This document shows, in pieces, positions 1 through 9,578 of a stretch of 64,000 bases of DNA. A model generated the notes under the pieces. It ran no database searches. It was not told the origin of the DNA and saw nothing but the letters and a program-made list of their open reading frames with translations. The position numbers were made by a program, and so were the translations under genes. Numbering within the stretch: the first letter of the stretch is position 1; each line of letters opens with the position of its first letter. Source of the stretch: Aegicerativicinus sediminis (lineage in GTDB: Bacteria; Bacteroidota; Bacteroidia; Flavobacteriales; Flavobacteriaceae); the NCBI RefSeq assembly GCF_015476115.1, contig NZ_CP064295.1, forward strand, positions 1,048,001-1,112,000. Direction: 5' to 3'.

Positions 1-1
1 A

Positions 2-1756
2 GTTTTTCTAGATCCAAATAAATTTTCTGAAGATGGAACGATTTCCCTTTCCACAATGAGCTTCACGGAGGATGGTAGCCTTTTAGCTTATGCAATTTCT
101 GAAGGAGGTAGCGATTGGCGTAAAGTGATTGTTTTAGACACTGAGACTTTGGAGCAAATCGGCGATACTTTGAAGGATATAAAATTTTCTGGTGTTTCTT
201 GGTATAAAAACGATGGATTCTACTATTCTAGTTACGATAAACCAAAAGGTAGTGAATTATCTGCCAAAACTGACCAGCACAAGGTTTACTACCACAAACT
301 TGGAACCCCTCAATCTGAAGATGAGCTAATATTTGGCGGAACTCCTGAACAAAAACACAGATATTTAGGAGCACGAGTAACCAAGGACAATAAATATTTA
401 ATTATATCAGCCAGTATTTCAACATCTGGCAACAAACTATTTATTAAAGATTTGTCTAGCCCTAATTCAAAATGGGTAGCTATAATTGGCACTGATGAAT
501 CTGATACAAACGTTATAGATAATGTTGGTTCTAAACTTTATCTTATTACAGATAAGGATGCTCCAAACAGAAGGCTTGTAACAGTTGATGCAACTAATCC
601 AACTCCTGAAAATTGGGTCGATGTTATTCCAGAAACTGAATTTGTTTTAAATCCTTCTACTGGTGGCGGATATCTTTTTGCTGAATATATGGAGGATGCC
701 GTTTCTAAAGTATTGCAATATGATTATGATGGAAAACTGGTAAGAGAAGTTGAGTTGCCTGGAATTGGTAATGCAGGTGGTTTCGGCGGGAAAAAAGAGG
801 ATACCATAGATTATTACTCATTTACAAATTATTATACCCCAGCGAGCATCTATAAATTTGATTACAAAACAGGTACTTCAGAATTATATTGGACACCACA
901 AATTCAATTTGACAGCAACGATTTTGAAAGTAAGCAGGTATTTTATAACTCTAAAGATGGAACTAAGGTTCCGATGATTATAACCTACAAAAAAGGGTTA
1001 GAATTGGATGGAAAGAACCCTACCATCCTTTATGGTTATGGTGGATTTAACGTTTCTCAATATCCATCCTTTAGTATAACTAACGCATTGTGGTTACAAG
1101 AAGGTGGTGTTTATGCAGTTGCTAATCTTAGAGGAGGTGGAGAGTATGGTAAAACTTGGCATGATGCAGGAACCAAAATGCAAAAGCAAAATGTATTTGA
1201 TGATTTTATTGCTGCCGCTGAATATTTAATCGACAATAATTATACATCTAAAAAATATTTAGCAATTAGAGGTGGCTCAAACGGAGGCCTTCTAGTTGGT
1301 GCAACTATGACTCAACGGCCTGATTTAATGCAAGTGGCTTTGCCAGCAGTTGGGGTAATGGACATGCTTAGGTATCATACATTTACTGCTGGGGCTGGCT
1401 GGGCCTACGATTATGGAACTTCTGAAGACAATAAAGAAATGTTCAGTTATTTAAAAGGGTATTCTCCCGTTCATAATGTAAAGCCAGGCGTTGAATATCC
1501 TGCGACCTTAGTAACCACTGGAGATCATGACGATAGGGTAGTTCCTGCACACAGTTTTAAATTTGCTGCAGAATTACAAGAAAAACAAGCTGGAAGTAAT
1601 CCAGTTTTAATTCGAATTGAAACGGATGCTGGTCACGGTGCTGGTACTCCGGTAAGTAAAACTATCGAACAATATGCAGATATTTTTGCCTTCACACTAT
1701 ATAACATGGGATATAAAGTTCTGCCGAGTAAAACCAAAGAAAATATTAAAGGATAA
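2..1756 (+). CDS. prolyl oligopeptidase (S9A serine peptidase), 5'-truncated
   Basis: The reading frame is open from base 2, so the true start lies outside the window; the Met at 56 is internal. The visible part holds most of the N-terminal beta-propeller and the complete C-terminal alpha/beta-hydrolase domain. The catalytic Ser is in GGSNGG (codon 1277-1279), the Asp in the DHDDRV block (about 1523-1534) and the His in GHGAG (codon 1634-1636). The LRGGGEYG segment before the nucleophile is typical of the family. Such enzymes cleave short peptides after proline and in Bacteroidetes are usually periplasmic; the signal peptide would be upstream and is not seen. A strong terminator follows at once. 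The family call is very secure, the substrate is unknown. Confidence 0.95.
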   Translation, partial: VFLDPNKFSEDGTISLSTMSFTEDGSLLAYAISEGGSDWRKVIVLDTETLEQIGDTLKDIKFSGVSWYKNDGFYYSSYDKPKGSELSAKTDQHKVYYHKLGTPQSEDELIFGGTPEQKHRYLGARVTKDNKYLIISASISTSGNKLFIKDLSSPNSKWVAIIGTDESDTNVIDNVGSKLYLITDKDAPNRRLVTVDATNPTPENWVDVIPETEFVLNPSTGGGYLFAEYMEDAVSKVLQYDYDGKLVREVELPGIGNAGGFGGKKEDTIDYYSFTNYYTPASIYKFDYKTGTSELYWTPQIQFDSNDFESKQVFYNSKDGTKVPMIITYKKGLELDGKNPTILYGYGGFNVSQYPSFSITNALWLQEGGVYAVANLRGGGEYGKTWHDAGTKMQKQNVFDDFIAAAEYLIDNNYTSKKYLAIRGGSNGGLLVGATMTQRPDLMQVALPAVGVMDMLRYHTFTAGAGWAYDYGTSEDNKEMFSYLKGYSPVHNVKPGVEYPATLVTTGDHDDRVVPAHSFKFAAELQEKQAGSNPVLIRIETDAGHGAGTPVSKTIEQYADIFAFTLYNMGYKVLPSKTKENIKG

Positions 1757-1761
1757 GTTTT

Positions 1762-1791
1762 AAAAATCGCTTGAAATTCAAGCGATTTTTT
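1762..1791 (+). terminator. intrinsic terminator after prolyl oligopeptidase
   Basis: A perfect 13-bp stem (1762-1774 with 1778-1790, arm AAAAATCGCTTGA) has a 3-nt loop, and the 3' arm itself ends in a T run. It starts six bases after the stop codon and separates the peptidase from the ABC ATPase gene at 1807. Confidence 0.85.
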
Positions 1792-1806
1792 ATTTATGTT
1801 CATTAA

Positions 1807-2745
1807 ATGCTTAAAGTCAATAACCTTAATTTTGGATATAGTGAAGTTCCCATTTTAAAAAGTATTGAATTTCAAGTACCCGAAGGAAAGCATTTTTCTA
1901 TCATAGGAAGAAGCGGCTCCGGGAAAAGTACTATCCTAAAGGCGATTTTTGGCAATTTCGATTTAAAAGGTGGATCTATATATTGGAAGGATACACTAAT
2001 CCTAGGTCCTGCTTTTAATTTGGTTGTTGGATATCCATTTATGAAATACGTTGCCCAAGAATTCGACTTGATGCCTTATGCTAATGTTGAAGAAACAATC
2101 GGCAAATTCCTTTCAAATTTCTATCCTGACAAAAAAAAGAAGCGAGTTGATGAATTGATGGATTTAATAGAACTTACTCCTTGGGCTAAAACAAAGGTAA
2201 GTCGTTTAAGTGGCGGTCAGAAACAACGGGTGTATTTGGCTCAATCAATTGCCAATCTCCCTGAAATAATTCTGTTAGATGAACCTTTTAGCCACATCGA
2301 TAATTTTAAAAAACAGGAATTACGTAGAAGAATATTTTCTTATTTAAAACGCAATAATGTAACATGCATAGTTGCTACTCACGACAAAGAAGATATTTTA
2401 GGTTATACAGATGAAATAATGGTTATTGAGGAGGGTGAAACGATTCAAATGGATAAAGCTGAAAAGTTGTTTTCGAATCCAAAAAATGGATTGGTTGCCT
2501 CATTTTTTGGCGAATACAATCTGTTTTACTCACATGAATTAGATGGTTCGAAAGAATCTGAAGTTATCTTATATAGCCATCAATTACGTATTGAATCCGA
2601 AGGTAAGTTCGAAGGTGAAGTTCTAAACTCATATTATAAGGGTACTTATTATTTAATAGAACTCCTTTTTAATAAAAGGTCAATATTAATCGATCATTCT
2701 ATTCCCTTGGAAAGAGGCCTTAAAGTAAAGTTCAATATAGGTTAG
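1807..2745 (+). CDS. ABC transporter ATP-binding protein
   Basis: This is a stand-alone nucleotide-binding subunit of 312 residues. Visible motifs are Walker A GRSGSGKST (about residues 34-42), signature LSGGQKQR (about 136), Walker B IILLDEP followed by FSHID, and the switch His in THDKED. The roughly 80 C-terminal residues form an extra domain resembling the regulatory TOBE region of PotA/CysA-type importer ATPases. No permease or binding protein is adjacent: a terminator lies upstream and a convergent gene ends 7 bp downstream. Its partners and substrate therefore cannot be inferred from the context. The gene may be an orphan ATPase serving a distant permease. Confidence 0.88.
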   Translation: MLKVNNLNFGYSEVPILKSIEFQVPEGKHFSIIGRSGSGKSTILKAIFGNFDLKGGSIYWKDTLILGPAFNLVVGYPFMKYVAQEFDLMPYANVEETIGKFLSNFYPDKKKKRVDELMDLIELTPWAKTKVSRLSGGQKQRVYLAQSIANLPEIILLDEPFSHIDNFKKQELRRRIFSYLKRNNVTCIVATHDKEDILGYTDEIMVIEEGETIQMDKAEKLFSNPKNGLVASFFGEYNLFYSHELDGSKESEVILYSHQLRIESEGKFEGEVLNSYYKGTYYLIELLFNKRSILIDHSIPLERGLKVKFNIG

Positions 2746-2752
2746 AATATAC

Positions 2753-3874
2753 CTACAGGGTAAGATTAGCCAAAGATTTACCAATTGTACTTCCTATAGC
2801 TACACCCATTCCTGAAAGTCGAATACCACAATAAACATTCTCAGAAATTTGCTTGACAATTGGATATTTTCGAGGACCTACCCCCATTATTCCACTCCAA
2901 CGATGACAAACTTCATAATTATTGTCTGGAAGGATCACAGTGTCTAAAAGCTCCTCCAATCTATTTTGAATGATATCAGATATCCCAAATTCTGAAGTGG
3001 TTTCGCCTTCAAAATCTAAATTCCTAGCTCCACCAAATAAGACTCGATTTCCCACATTCCTGAAATAATAGTAACCCTGGTCTATGTGGAAGGTGCCTTT
3101 TATTTTTAATCCAGGTATGGGCTCCGTTATCAATACTTGTGCTCTTGCAGGTACAACATTCTCTTTTATAATTGTACTACTAAACCCATTAGTAGCGAAT
3201 AGGAGTTTTGCTGTCTTAAACTGAAAATCACCCAAATCAACAACCACATGATTCATTGCTTCTTCAAAGGCTATTATTTTGGTATTGTTCAAAATTCTTA
3301 TGCCATTTGAATGGGCCTTCCTCAATAAGTTAAACATCATCAAGCCCGTATCTATTTGCCCTTCATACTTATTATAAATAAGTTTTTCCTCGATTCCATG
3401 AAACCCATAAAGGTTTTCTTTTAGACTAAATGGAGAAGTGGGTAAGATAGAATTTAGTAAATCATTTAAATACGGTATTTTATCGAGACAGTTTTTATAA
3501 TTATCATCATCGGAAAGAAACAATTCGTATCCTCCAAACTCTTGGTAACCGATACCTTTATCCCCTAATAATTGCCTAAGTTGTATTAATCCATCAATAC
3601 GCATCTTTAAAACCTCAAGAACCTCATTTTCAGTGGAATTTTTAAGATCCTCAATTAATTCACTAACACTTCCAAAGCATGCAAATCCCGCATTCTTAGT
3701 GCTGGCTCCTTGGGGTAAGAGCCCTTTTTCTATAATCAAAATCGATGCATTTGGATAGTTATGTTTCAACTGCAAAGCACAATTTAGCCCTACAATACCA
3801 CTTCCAATTATTGTAAAATCAACATTTTGAAACCAATGTTTCAATTCCCAATAGGAAAAATTAGATTTCCGCAT
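2753..3874 (-). CDS. FAD-dependent oxidoreductase, DAO family
   Basis: The N-terminus has the Rossmann fold FAD-binding motif GSGIVGLNCALQL (about residues 23-35), then an acidic residue in IIEKG, the expected end of the second strand. The segment ASTKNAGFACFG is typical of D-amino-acid-oxidase-like enzymes that place a flavin next to an amine or hydroxy-acid substrate. The C-terminus (HRWSGIMGVGPRKYPIV, then RLSGMGVAIGSTIGKSLA) closes the FAD site. There is no signal peptide, so it is probably cytosolic. Known members oxidise glycine, sarcosine, glutamylputrescine or 2-hydroxyglutarate; the sequence does not let me choose. It is convergent with the ABC ATPase. Confidence 0.85.
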   Translation of the reverse strand: MRKSNFSYWELKHWFQNVDFTIIGSGIVGLNCALQLKHNYPNASILIIEKGLLPQGASTKNAGFACFGSVSELIEDLKNSTENEVLEVLKMRIDGLIQLRQLLGDKGIGYQEFGGYELFLSDDDNYKNCLDKIPYLNDLLNSILPTSPFSLKENLYGFHGIEEKLIYNKYEGQIDTGLMMFNLLRKAHSNGIRILNNTKIIAFEEAMNHVVVDLGDFQFKTAKLLFATNGFSSTIIKENVVPARAQVLITEPIPGLKIKGTFHIDQGYYYFRNVGNRVLFGGARNLDFEGETTSEFGISDIIQNRLEELLDTVILPDNNYEVCHRWSGIMGVGPRKYPIVKQISENVYCGIRLSGMGVAIGSTIGKSLANLTL

Positions 3875-3894
3875 CTCATTTGTTAAAGGATAAA

Positions 3895-3927
3895 ATTAAA
3901 AAAACCCGAAGGTTTATCCTCGGGTTT
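3895..3927 (-). terminator. intrinsic terminator downstream of accC
   Basis: On the minus strand an 8-bp GC-rich stem (arms 3920-3927 and 3902-3909, AAACCCGA/TCGGGTTT) is followed by a T run (3894-3904 read in reverse). It lies 23 bp beyond the accC stop codon and ends the fabH-accB-accC transcript before the divergent-function FAD oxidoreductase gene. Confidence 0.8.
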
Positions 3928-3949
3928 AATTTTATATCAGTTTAATAAC

Positions 3950-5308
3950 TTAATTTTCTTCCTCTTCAACAGGTTTCATCTTAAAAGTTTCCATGAATTT
4001 GGTAGTATAATTGCCTGCCAAATACTGAGGGTCTTCCATGAGTTGACGATGGAAAGGAATGGTTGTCTTTATTCCTTCAATTACGAATTCGTCTAAGGCT
4101 CGCTTCATTTTATTAACCGCTTCTTCCCTTGTTTGGGCCGTGGTAATTAATTTGGCTATCATAGAATCATAATTTGGAGGAATTGTATAACCTGCATAGA
4201 CATGCGTATCCAATCTCACACCATGGCCTCCTGGAGCATGAAGTGTTGTAATCTTTCCTGGAGAAGGTCTGAAATCATTAAATGGATCTTCAGCATTTAT
4301 CCTACACTCCACAGAATGCAAGTTTGGAGTATAATTTCTGCCAGAAATTGGAACACCTGCAGCGACCAAAATCTGTTCTCTAATTAAGTCAAAGTCTATT
4401 ACTTGCTCTGTAATCGGATGTTCTACCTGGATCCTTGTATTCATTTCCATGAAATAGAAATTACGGTCCTTATCCACCAAAAATTCAATAGTACCCGCCC
4501 CTTCATATTTAATAAATTCAGCAGCTTTAACCGCAGCCTCGCCCATTTTATTTCTAAGTTCTTTAGTCATAAATGGTGAAGGCACTTCTTCGGTAAGTTT
4601 TTGGTGACGTCTTTGAATGGAACAATCTCGTTCGGATAAGTGACAAGCACGACCAGTAGAATCACCAACAATCTGAATTTCGATATGTCTCGGCTCTTCA
4701 ATAAGCTTTTCCATGTACATATCGTTATTCCCGAAGGCAGCTTTAGATTCTTGTCTAGCAGATTCCCAAGCATTTTTAAGATTTTCCTTTTTCCAAACGG
4801 CCCTCATACCTTTACCACCTCCACCTGCAGAAGCCTTAAGCATTACTGGGTAACCGATTTCATCAGCTAACTTTTCACATTGCTCATAACTTTCAATAAT
4901 ACCTTCACTACCTGGAACACAAGGAACACCAGCGGCCTTCATTGTAGCTTTGGCTGATGCCTTGTCCCCCATCTGTTCAATCATGGTTGGCGAGGCACCG
5001 ATAAATTTAATTTCGTGCTCCTCACAAATTTTTGAGAATTTAGCGTTCTCAGAAAGAAATCCGTATCCTGGATGAATAGCATCAGCATTGGTAATCTCGG
5101 CTGCCGCAATGATATTCGACATTTTTAAGTATGACTCCGAACTAGGAGGAGGTCCAATACAAACCGCTTCATCAGCAAATTTAACGTGGAGACTTTCCGC
5201 ATCTGCTGTAGAATAAACTGCAACAGTTTTAATCCCCATTTCCTTACAAGTCCTGATAACACGTAAGGCTATTTCTCCCCTATTGGCTATAAGTATTTTT
5301 TTAAACAT
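3950..5308 (-). CDS. accC: acetyl-CoA carboxylase, biotin carboxylase subunit
   Basis: This 452-residue protein has the normal length of AccC. It carboxylates the biotin on AccB using ATP and bicarbonate, the first step of fatty-acid synthesis. The start [25 protein letters not shown] is the family N-terminus. The ATP-grasp glycine-rich loop [13 protein letters not shown] lies near residue 160, and the catalytic block [14 protein letters not shown] near residue 288. The C-terminal domain carries the expected AGY and [12 protein letters not shown] blocks. A short acidic Glu tail closes the protein. It is the last gene of the fabH-accB-accC unit, 67 bp after accB, and is followed by a terminator. 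Housekeeping gene with no sign of transfer. Confidence 0.97.
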   Translation of the reverse strand: MFKKILIANRGEIALRVIRTCKEMGIKTVAVYSTADAESLHVKFADEAVCIGPPPSSESYLKMSNIIAAAEITNADAIHPGYGFLSENAKFSKICEEHEIKFIGASPTMIEQMGDKASAKATMKAAGVPCVPGSEGIIESYEQCEKLADEIGYPVMLKASAGGGGKGMRAVWKKENLKNAWESARQESKAAFGNNDMYMEKLIEEPRHIEIQIVGDSTGRACHLSERDCSIQRRHQKLTEEVPSPFMTKELRNKMGEAAVKAAEFIKYEGAGTIEFLVDKDRNFYFMEMNTRIQVEHPITEQVIDFDLIREQILVAAGVPISGRNYTPNLHSVECRINAEDPFNDFRPSPGKITTLHAPGGHGVRLDTHVYAGYTIPPNYDSMIAKLITTAQTREEAVNKMKRALDEFVIEGIKTTIPFHRQLMEDPQYLAGNYTTKFMETFKMKPVEEEEN

Positions 5309-5375
5309 GTGTATTTTTTTAACTTAAAGTTTGCCCGGCTGGCTTAATAAGAATACAACCTGTTCCTTCTTAAAC

Positions 5376-5864
5376 TTATGAAGGATCTACAAGAAATAAG
5401 GGCTGATCGAATTCTACTGGGGACGAATCGTCCACTAAAATTTTTACAATTTTTCCAGAAACCTCAGATTCAATTTCATTGAATAATTTCATTGCCTCTA
5501 TAACACAAAGTACATCACCTTCAGAAATTGTGCTCCCAACCTCAACAAACACAGGTTTGTCTGGAGATGGTTTTCTATAAAATGTACCTATTATAGGAGA
5601 CTTAATTGTGATGTATTTAGACTCTTCAGAAGTAACAGGTTTAGTTGGCTGAGGAGTTTCTGCAATAGGAGCTGGAGAAACTGGAGCTTGTGGCGCAGGG
5701 GCCGGTTGACCCATTGGGATTTGTTGAACAATAGTACGAACATCATCCTTGTCATCAGATCCAGTTTTAATGGTAATCTTGAAATCACCTGTTTCAAGTT
5801 TGACCTCGCTAGCACCAGATTTAGCAACAAACTTGATCAAATTCTGAATTTCCTTAATATCCAT
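5376..5864 (-). CDS. accB: acetyl-CoA carboxylase, biotin carboxyl carrier protein
   Basis: The protein has 162 residues with the usual three parts. The N-terminal domain is MDIKEIQNLIKFVAKSGASEVKLE, the flexible linker is rich in Pro and Ala (residues about 50-75), and the C-terminal biotinyl domain has the biotinylation motif EAMKLFNEI (Lys near 125). Biotin is attached to that lysine by BirA; the domain shuttles carboxyl groups from AccC to the carboxyltransferase. It lies 19 bp after fabH and 67 bp before accC, so the three are very likely co-transcribed. Confidence 0.97.
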   Translation of the reverse strand: MDIKEIQNLIKFVAKSGASEVKLETGDFKITIKTGSDDKDDVRTIVQQIPMGQPAPAPQAPVSPAPIAETPQPTKPVTSEESKYITIKSPIIGTFYRKPSPDKPVFVEVGSTISEGDVLCVIEAMKLFNEIESEVSGKIVKILVDDSSPVEFDQPLFLVDPS

Positions 5865-5883
5865 ATGTTGTTAGTTTTATTAG

Positions 5884-6885
5884 TTATTCTTTGGAAGTGT
5901 AGGCCCAAGTTAAATAAATTGAACCCCAAGTAAAGCCGCCGCCAAAAGCAGCGAATATTAATTTATCCCCTTTCTTAAGTTGGTCTTCATAGTCAGCCAA
6001 TAATAGAGGAAGGGTTGCCGAAGTTGTATTTCCGTATTTATAGATATTCACCATAACCTTTGAAGGATCTAAATCTATCCTATTGGCAGTGGCATCAATA
6101 ATTCTTTGATTCGCCTGATGAGGAACAAGCCAATTGATATCTTCATTGGTAAGATTATTTCGCCTCATAATACGTTCAGAAACATCTGCCATGTTAAATA
6201 CAGCATTCTTGAAAACAGTTTTACCATCTTGGAAAACATAATGTCTACCTTCTTTTATGGCTTCAACTGTAGATGGATAGGAAGATCCGCCATAGGTCGC
6301 TTGTAAAAACTCACGGCCAGAACCATCGCTTCTTAGGATTTCATCCTGTACACCATAACCTTCTTGATCAGGCTCGAACAATACCGCCCCAGCGCCATCA
6401 CCAAAGATGATGCAGGTTGCACGATCTTCATAATTAATCATAGAGGAATTCTTATCCGCCCCTATTAATAAAACCTTTGTGTATTTGCCAGACTCAATGT
6501 ACCTAGCGGCCACTGACATGCCATAGAGAAAACTAGAACAAGCAGCCTCTAAATCGAAGGCGAACGCATTGGTTGCTCCTATTTCAGATGCTGTAAAAGC
6601 CGCTGTTGCTGCGGCTTTCATATCTGGAGTGGCTGTCGCCACAATCACTAATTCTATTTCTTCAGGATTAAGACCCGATTTATCAATCAGGTTTTTGGCA
6701 GCATTAATGGCTAAAAATGAAGTCCCTTTCCCTTCTTCTTTTAAAATCCTTCTTTCTTTAATTCCGGTACGGGTAGTAATCCATTCATCGTTGGTTTCAA
6801 CCATTGTTTCGAGAATCTGGTTGGTTAGAACATAGTCAGGTACATATGAACCAACCGCGGTAATCGCTGCTGAAATCTTACTCAT
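5884..6885 (-). CDS. fabH: beta-ketoacyl-ACP synthase III (FabH)
   Basis: FabH starts fatty-acid chains by condensing acyl-CoA with malonyl-ACP. The 333-residue length is normal. The catalytic triad is visible: Cys in LEAACSSFLYGM (about 114), His in WLVPHQANQRII (about 255) and Asn in YKYGNTTSATLPLLL (about 285). The C-terminal FAAFGGGFTWGSIYL block is typical. The order DUF177-rpmF-fabH-accB-accC resembles the E. coli yceD-rpmF-plsX-fabH block, with plsX missing here. A hairpin with a T run lies between rpmF and this gene, so part of its expression may come from read-through or from a promoter within 6886-7017. Confidence 0.96.
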   Translation of the reverse strand: MSKISAAITAVGSYVPDYVLTNQILETMVETNDEWITTRTGIKERRILKEEGKGTSFLAINAAKNLIDKSGLNPEEIELVIVATATPDMKAAATAAFTASEIGATNAFAFDLEAACSSFLYGMSVAARYIESGKYTKVLLIGADKNSSMINYEDRATCIIFGDGAGAVLFEPDQEGYGVQDEILRSDGSGREFLQATYGGSSYPSTVEAIKEGRHYVFQDGKTVFKNAVFNMADVSERIMRRNNLTNEDINWLVPHQANQRIIDATANRIDLDPSKVMVNIYKYGNTTSATLPLLLADYEDQLKKGDKLIFAAFGGGFTWGSIYLTWAYTSKE

Positions 6886-7017
6886 TATAGATTAATTGAG
6901 TTTTTTAAGGGAAACATCAAACTGATCAAAAAAACAGTAATAATCTGATGAAAATACCAATTTTTGATTAGAATTTGCGCAAATTAAGCCGATTTTAAGA
7001 CTTTTTGAAGTATTTCA

Positions 7018-7046
7018 TAAAAAAAACGCCCCCTATGGAGCGCTTT
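7018..7046 (-). terminator. hairpin with T run between rpmF and fabH
   Basis: Read on the minus strand, GCGCTCC and GGGGCGT (loop ATAG) form a 7-bp stem with two G-T pairs, followed by eight T residues. It lies 20 bp after the rpmF stop codon and 133 bp before the fabH start. It could be a partial terminator that sets different levels of ribosomal protein and fatty-acid enzymes. Confidence 0.65.
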
Positions 7047-7065
7047 CTCTATGCAAGCATAATAC

Positions 7066-7269
7066 TTATGCTAAATTTTCAGCTTTTTCTGAGTTGTCAA
7101 TCAAAACCTGACCTCTGTAGTACAATTTTCCTTCAAACCAATGTGCTCTATGGAAAAGATGTGGTTCTCCAGTGGTAGGGCATGTTGCAATCTGAGGAGC
7201 TACAGCTTTATAATGTGTTCTGCGCTTATCTCTTCTGGTTTTAGAGGTTTTTCTCTTAGGATGTGCCAT
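7066..7269 (-). CDS. rpmF: 50S ribosomal protein bL32
   Basis: This 67-residue basic protein begins [21 protein letters not shown], the bL32 signature, and has the conserved core [15 protein letters not shown]. Only one Cys is present, so it is the zinc-free form of L32. It lies 6 bp after the DUF177 gene, the usual arrangement (yceD-rpmF). Confidence 0.97.
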   Translation of the reverse strand: MAHPKRKTSKTRRDKRRTHYKAVAPQIATCPTTGEPHLFHRAHWFEGKLYYRGQVLIDNSEKAENLA

Positions 7270-7275
7270 TATACT

Positions 7276-7818
7276 CTATTTATCCGTTAATAATTTTTTC
7301 AAAGTATCCCATCTAGGGTCAGTCTCCTCTGTTCCTTTATTCTTATTTTCAGAAGGACTTAATTCTTTTAGTTTTTCCAAAATTTCAGATTTTAATGTTC
7401 CATCTTTAACCCCTGGGTGTATACATTTAGCAGGAACTGCCAATACAATCATTTCATAAATGTATTGGGCAACATTAATTTCAAACTCATTATGGGGTAC
7501 AACTAAAATTTCTTCATTGTCGTCATTGTAGACATCCCCAAATTTTACAATAAGTTTAAAATTTCCTGATATAGGTTGATCAAAAGGTTCATTTGTTAAA
7601 TGACAATTGACATTTACATAACCTGAACATTTAAAATCCACCTCAAGCATATTTGCCTTTTTCTCAAATTCTAAATCTACCGCTACATTGGATTCATTAA
7701 AATCTTGATAATCAAAATTTTGAAAGAACGTATTATCTATTTTAAAATCAAAATGATGCGTTCCAATTTTTAATCCAACGAACGGAATCGTATACTCCTT
7801 CAAAGACTTCATCCTCAC
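7276..7818 (-). CDS. DUF177 (YceD-like) protein
   Basis: The 180-residue protein matches the DUF177/YceD family by position (directly before rpmF) and by the motifs of its middle: CSGYVNVNCHLTNEPFDQPI, which corresponds to the CxRC-type region, then a stretch ending AVPAKCIHPGVKDGT. Members are implicated in 23S rRNA accumulation in plants and bacteria; the molecular role is unclear. Cytosolic, no signal peptide. A -7 box TATATTTG lies 17 bp upstream of the start. A short Asn/Lys/Glu-rich tail follows the domain. Confidence 0.9.
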   Translation of the reverse strand: MRMKSLKEYTIPFVGLKIGTHHFDFKIDNTFFQNFDYQDFNESNVAVDLEFEKKANMLEVDFKCSGYVNVNCHLTNEPFDQPISGNFKLIVKFGDVYNDDNEEILVVPHNEFEINVAQYIYEMIVLAVPAKCIHPGVKDGTLKSEILEKLKELSPSENKNKGTEETDPRWDTLKKLLTDK

Positions 7819-7834
7819 ATCAATTTTGAGCCTG

Positions 7835-7842
7835 CAAATATA
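7835..7842 (-). promoter_or_regulatory. -7 promoter box for DUF177-rpmF
   Basis: On the minus strand the octamer TATATTTG matches the Bacteroidetes -7 consensus TAnnTTTG exactly and lies 17 bp upstream of the DUF177 start codon. No clear TTG -33 box is seen at the usual spacing. Confidence 0.5.
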
Positions 7843-7885
7843 GGAATAATTTTCTTTTGAAATCCACTAAATTCGAAAAAATACT

Positions 7886-8932
7886 TTATGCTTTTTTTGT
7901 AGCCTTTTTTAGGGGATTTTTCGAGTACTTCAAATACTGTTTTCTATTTCTATAAATTTCAATCGCTTTAAACACAGCCTCTTTAAATGAACCCTCATCC
8001 GCCATATTTTTGCCAGCAATCTCGAAAGCCGTACCATGATCAGGTGAGGTTCTTATTTTCGAAAGCCCTGCAGTAAAATTTACACCCTTTCCAAAAGAAA
8101 GCGTTTTAAATGGAATTAAACCTTGATCATGGTATGTGGCAATAATAGCATCAAAGTTTTTATAATTCCCCGATCCGAAAAAGCTGTCCGCAGAGTATGG
8201 GCCATAAACTAAATAGCCCTCCTCCTTTAATTCATTCAAACAAGGCCGAAGGATGTCATCATCCTCCTTGCCGATAACTCCATGGTCTCCGGCGTGTGGA
8301 TTTATACTAAGAACCGCAATTACTGGTTTTTCAATACAAAAGTCCTGTTTAAGAGTCTCAACAATGGTTTGCACCTTATCTGCAATTAAATCCTTAGTAA
8401 TCTTTTCACTCACATCCTTAACAGGCACATGATCGGTCAACAGACCCACACGAAGTTTATCAGCTACCATAAGCATTAAACTTTTACCTTGTAATTCTTG
8501 AGCTAAGTAATCGGTATGTCCCGGGAAGAAAAATTCCTTAGATTGAACGGTAGATTTGTTAATTGGAGCTGTTACAAGTACATCAATATGATTTTCTTTT
8601 AGAGCCTTTACTGCTTCCTTTAAAGACTTTACAGCATAACTGCCAATTTTTGGATCTTCTTCCCCAAACCGGATTTCAATATTTTCCTTCCATGCAGGAA
8701 AAACATTGATTTTGTTGTCTATAATTTGATCATATTGATGAGCTCCGTGAAATTGAATCTCGCTTTCCAACATTTTTTTGGCTTGACTCATTACTTGGTT
8801 TGAAGCGAAAATTACAGGAGTACAAAAGTCCAACATTCGACTATCCTCAAATGTCTTAATGATAATTTCAGACCCAATTCCATTTAAGTCCCCCACCGAA
8901 ATTCCTACCTTTATTTTATCTGACTTTTTCAT
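7886..8932 (-). CDS. pdxA: 4-hydroxythreonine-4-phosphate dehydrogenase (PdxA)
   Basis: PdxA oxidises 4-phosphohydroxy-L-threonine in the DXP-dependent pyridoxal phosphate pathway. The 348-residue length fits. Conserved blocks are VGISVGDLNGIGSEI at the N-terminus, the metal-ligand His in FFPGHTDYLA (about 137), a second in INPHAGDHGV (about 212) and a third in ATYHDQGLIPFK (about 270). The C-terminal TSPDHGTAFEIAGKNMADEGSF is diagnostic of PdxA. It starts a minus-strand run with DUF177 and rpmF (67-bp gap) and is divergent from riboflavin synthase (55 bp), a coenzyme pair. A -7 box lies 33 bp upstream. Confidence 0.96.
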   Translation of the reverse strand: MKKSDKIKVGISVGDLNGIGSEIIIKTFEDSRMLDFCTPVIFASNQVMSQAKKMLESEIQFHGAHQYDQIIDNKINVFPAWKENIEIRFGEEDPKIGSYAVKSLKEAVKALKENHIDVLVTAPINKSTVQSKEFFFPGHTDYLAQELQGKSLMLMVADKLRVGLLTDHVPVKDVSEKITKDLIADKVQTIVETLKQDFCIEKPVIAVLSINPHAGDHGVIGKEDDDILRPCLNELKEEGYLVYGPYSADSFFGSGNYKNFDAIIATYHDQGLIPFKTLSFGKGVNFTAGLSKIRTSPDHGTAFEIAGKNMADEGSFKEAVFKAIEIYRNRKQYLKYSKNPLKKATKKA

Positions 8933-8964
8933 TCAATTTCCTACTAATTCATACTTTTAACCCA

Positions 8965-8972
8965 CAAATGTA
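8965..8972 (-). promoter_or_regulatory. -7 promoter box for pdxA
   Basis: The minus-strand octamer TACATTTG matches TAnnTTTG and lies 33 bp upstream of the pdxA start codon, inside the 55-bp divergent intergenic space shared with ribE. Confidence 0.5.
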
Positions 8973-8987
8973 ATTAAATTAAAAACC

Positions 8988-9578
8988 ATGTTTACAGGAA
9001 TTGTTGAGGATGTTGGAGTTGTTAGTGCCGTCTTAAAAGAAAAGGGCAATTTAAATCTCACCATTAAAAGCAAATTGTCTCCTGAATTAAAAATAGATCA
9101 GAGCCTTGCCCATGATGGAATTTGTCTCACAGTTACCTCGTGTAACAATGAATTTTATACAGTAACTGCTATTGAAGAAACAATTTTAAAGACATCAATT
9201 GGTGAATGGAAAACGGGTAAAAAGGTGAATTTGGAGCGCGCCATGATATTAGGCAGTCGTTTGGATGGCCATATAGTCCAAGGACACGTTGATCAAACAG
9301 GTCTTTGCACATCCATTAAAGAAAGGGATGGTAGTTGGTATTTTACATTTAGTTACGACGTAGGTCTCAATAATTATACCATTGAAAAAGGTTCGATAAC
9401 AATCAATGGAGTAAGCTTAACTGTAGTGGATTCAGAAAAAGGGAAATTGAGTGTTGCTATAATACCATATACTTTTCAACATACCAATTTTAGTGAAATT
9501 TCAATTGGGGATAAAGTAAATTTAGAATTTGATGTGATTGGGAAATATGTTCGTAGGTTAAATGAATTAGGTCTTTAA
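8988..9578 (+). CDS. ribE: riboflavin synthase, alpha subunit
   Basis: The enzyme dismutates two 6,7-dimethyl-8-ribityllumazine molecules into riboflavin and a pyrimidine. The 196 residues contain two lumazine-binding barrels: the first starts MFTGIVEDVGVV and ends DGICLTVTSC, the second starts GHIVQGHVDQTG (about 97) and carries INGVSLTVVD (about 145). The C-terminal helix VNLEFDVIGKYVRRL is normal. Its 3' end overlaps the convergent small gene by 12 bp. Confidence 0.96.
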   Translation: MFTGIVEDVGVVSAVLKEKGNLNLTIKSKLSPELKIDQSLAHDGICLTVTSCNNEFYTVTAIEETILKTSIGEWKTGKKVNLERAMILGSRLDGHIVQGHVDQTGLCTSIKERDGSWYFTFSYDVGLNNYTIEKGSITINGVSLTVVDSEKGKLSVAIIPYTFQHTNFSEISIGDKVNLEFDVIGKYVRRLNELGL

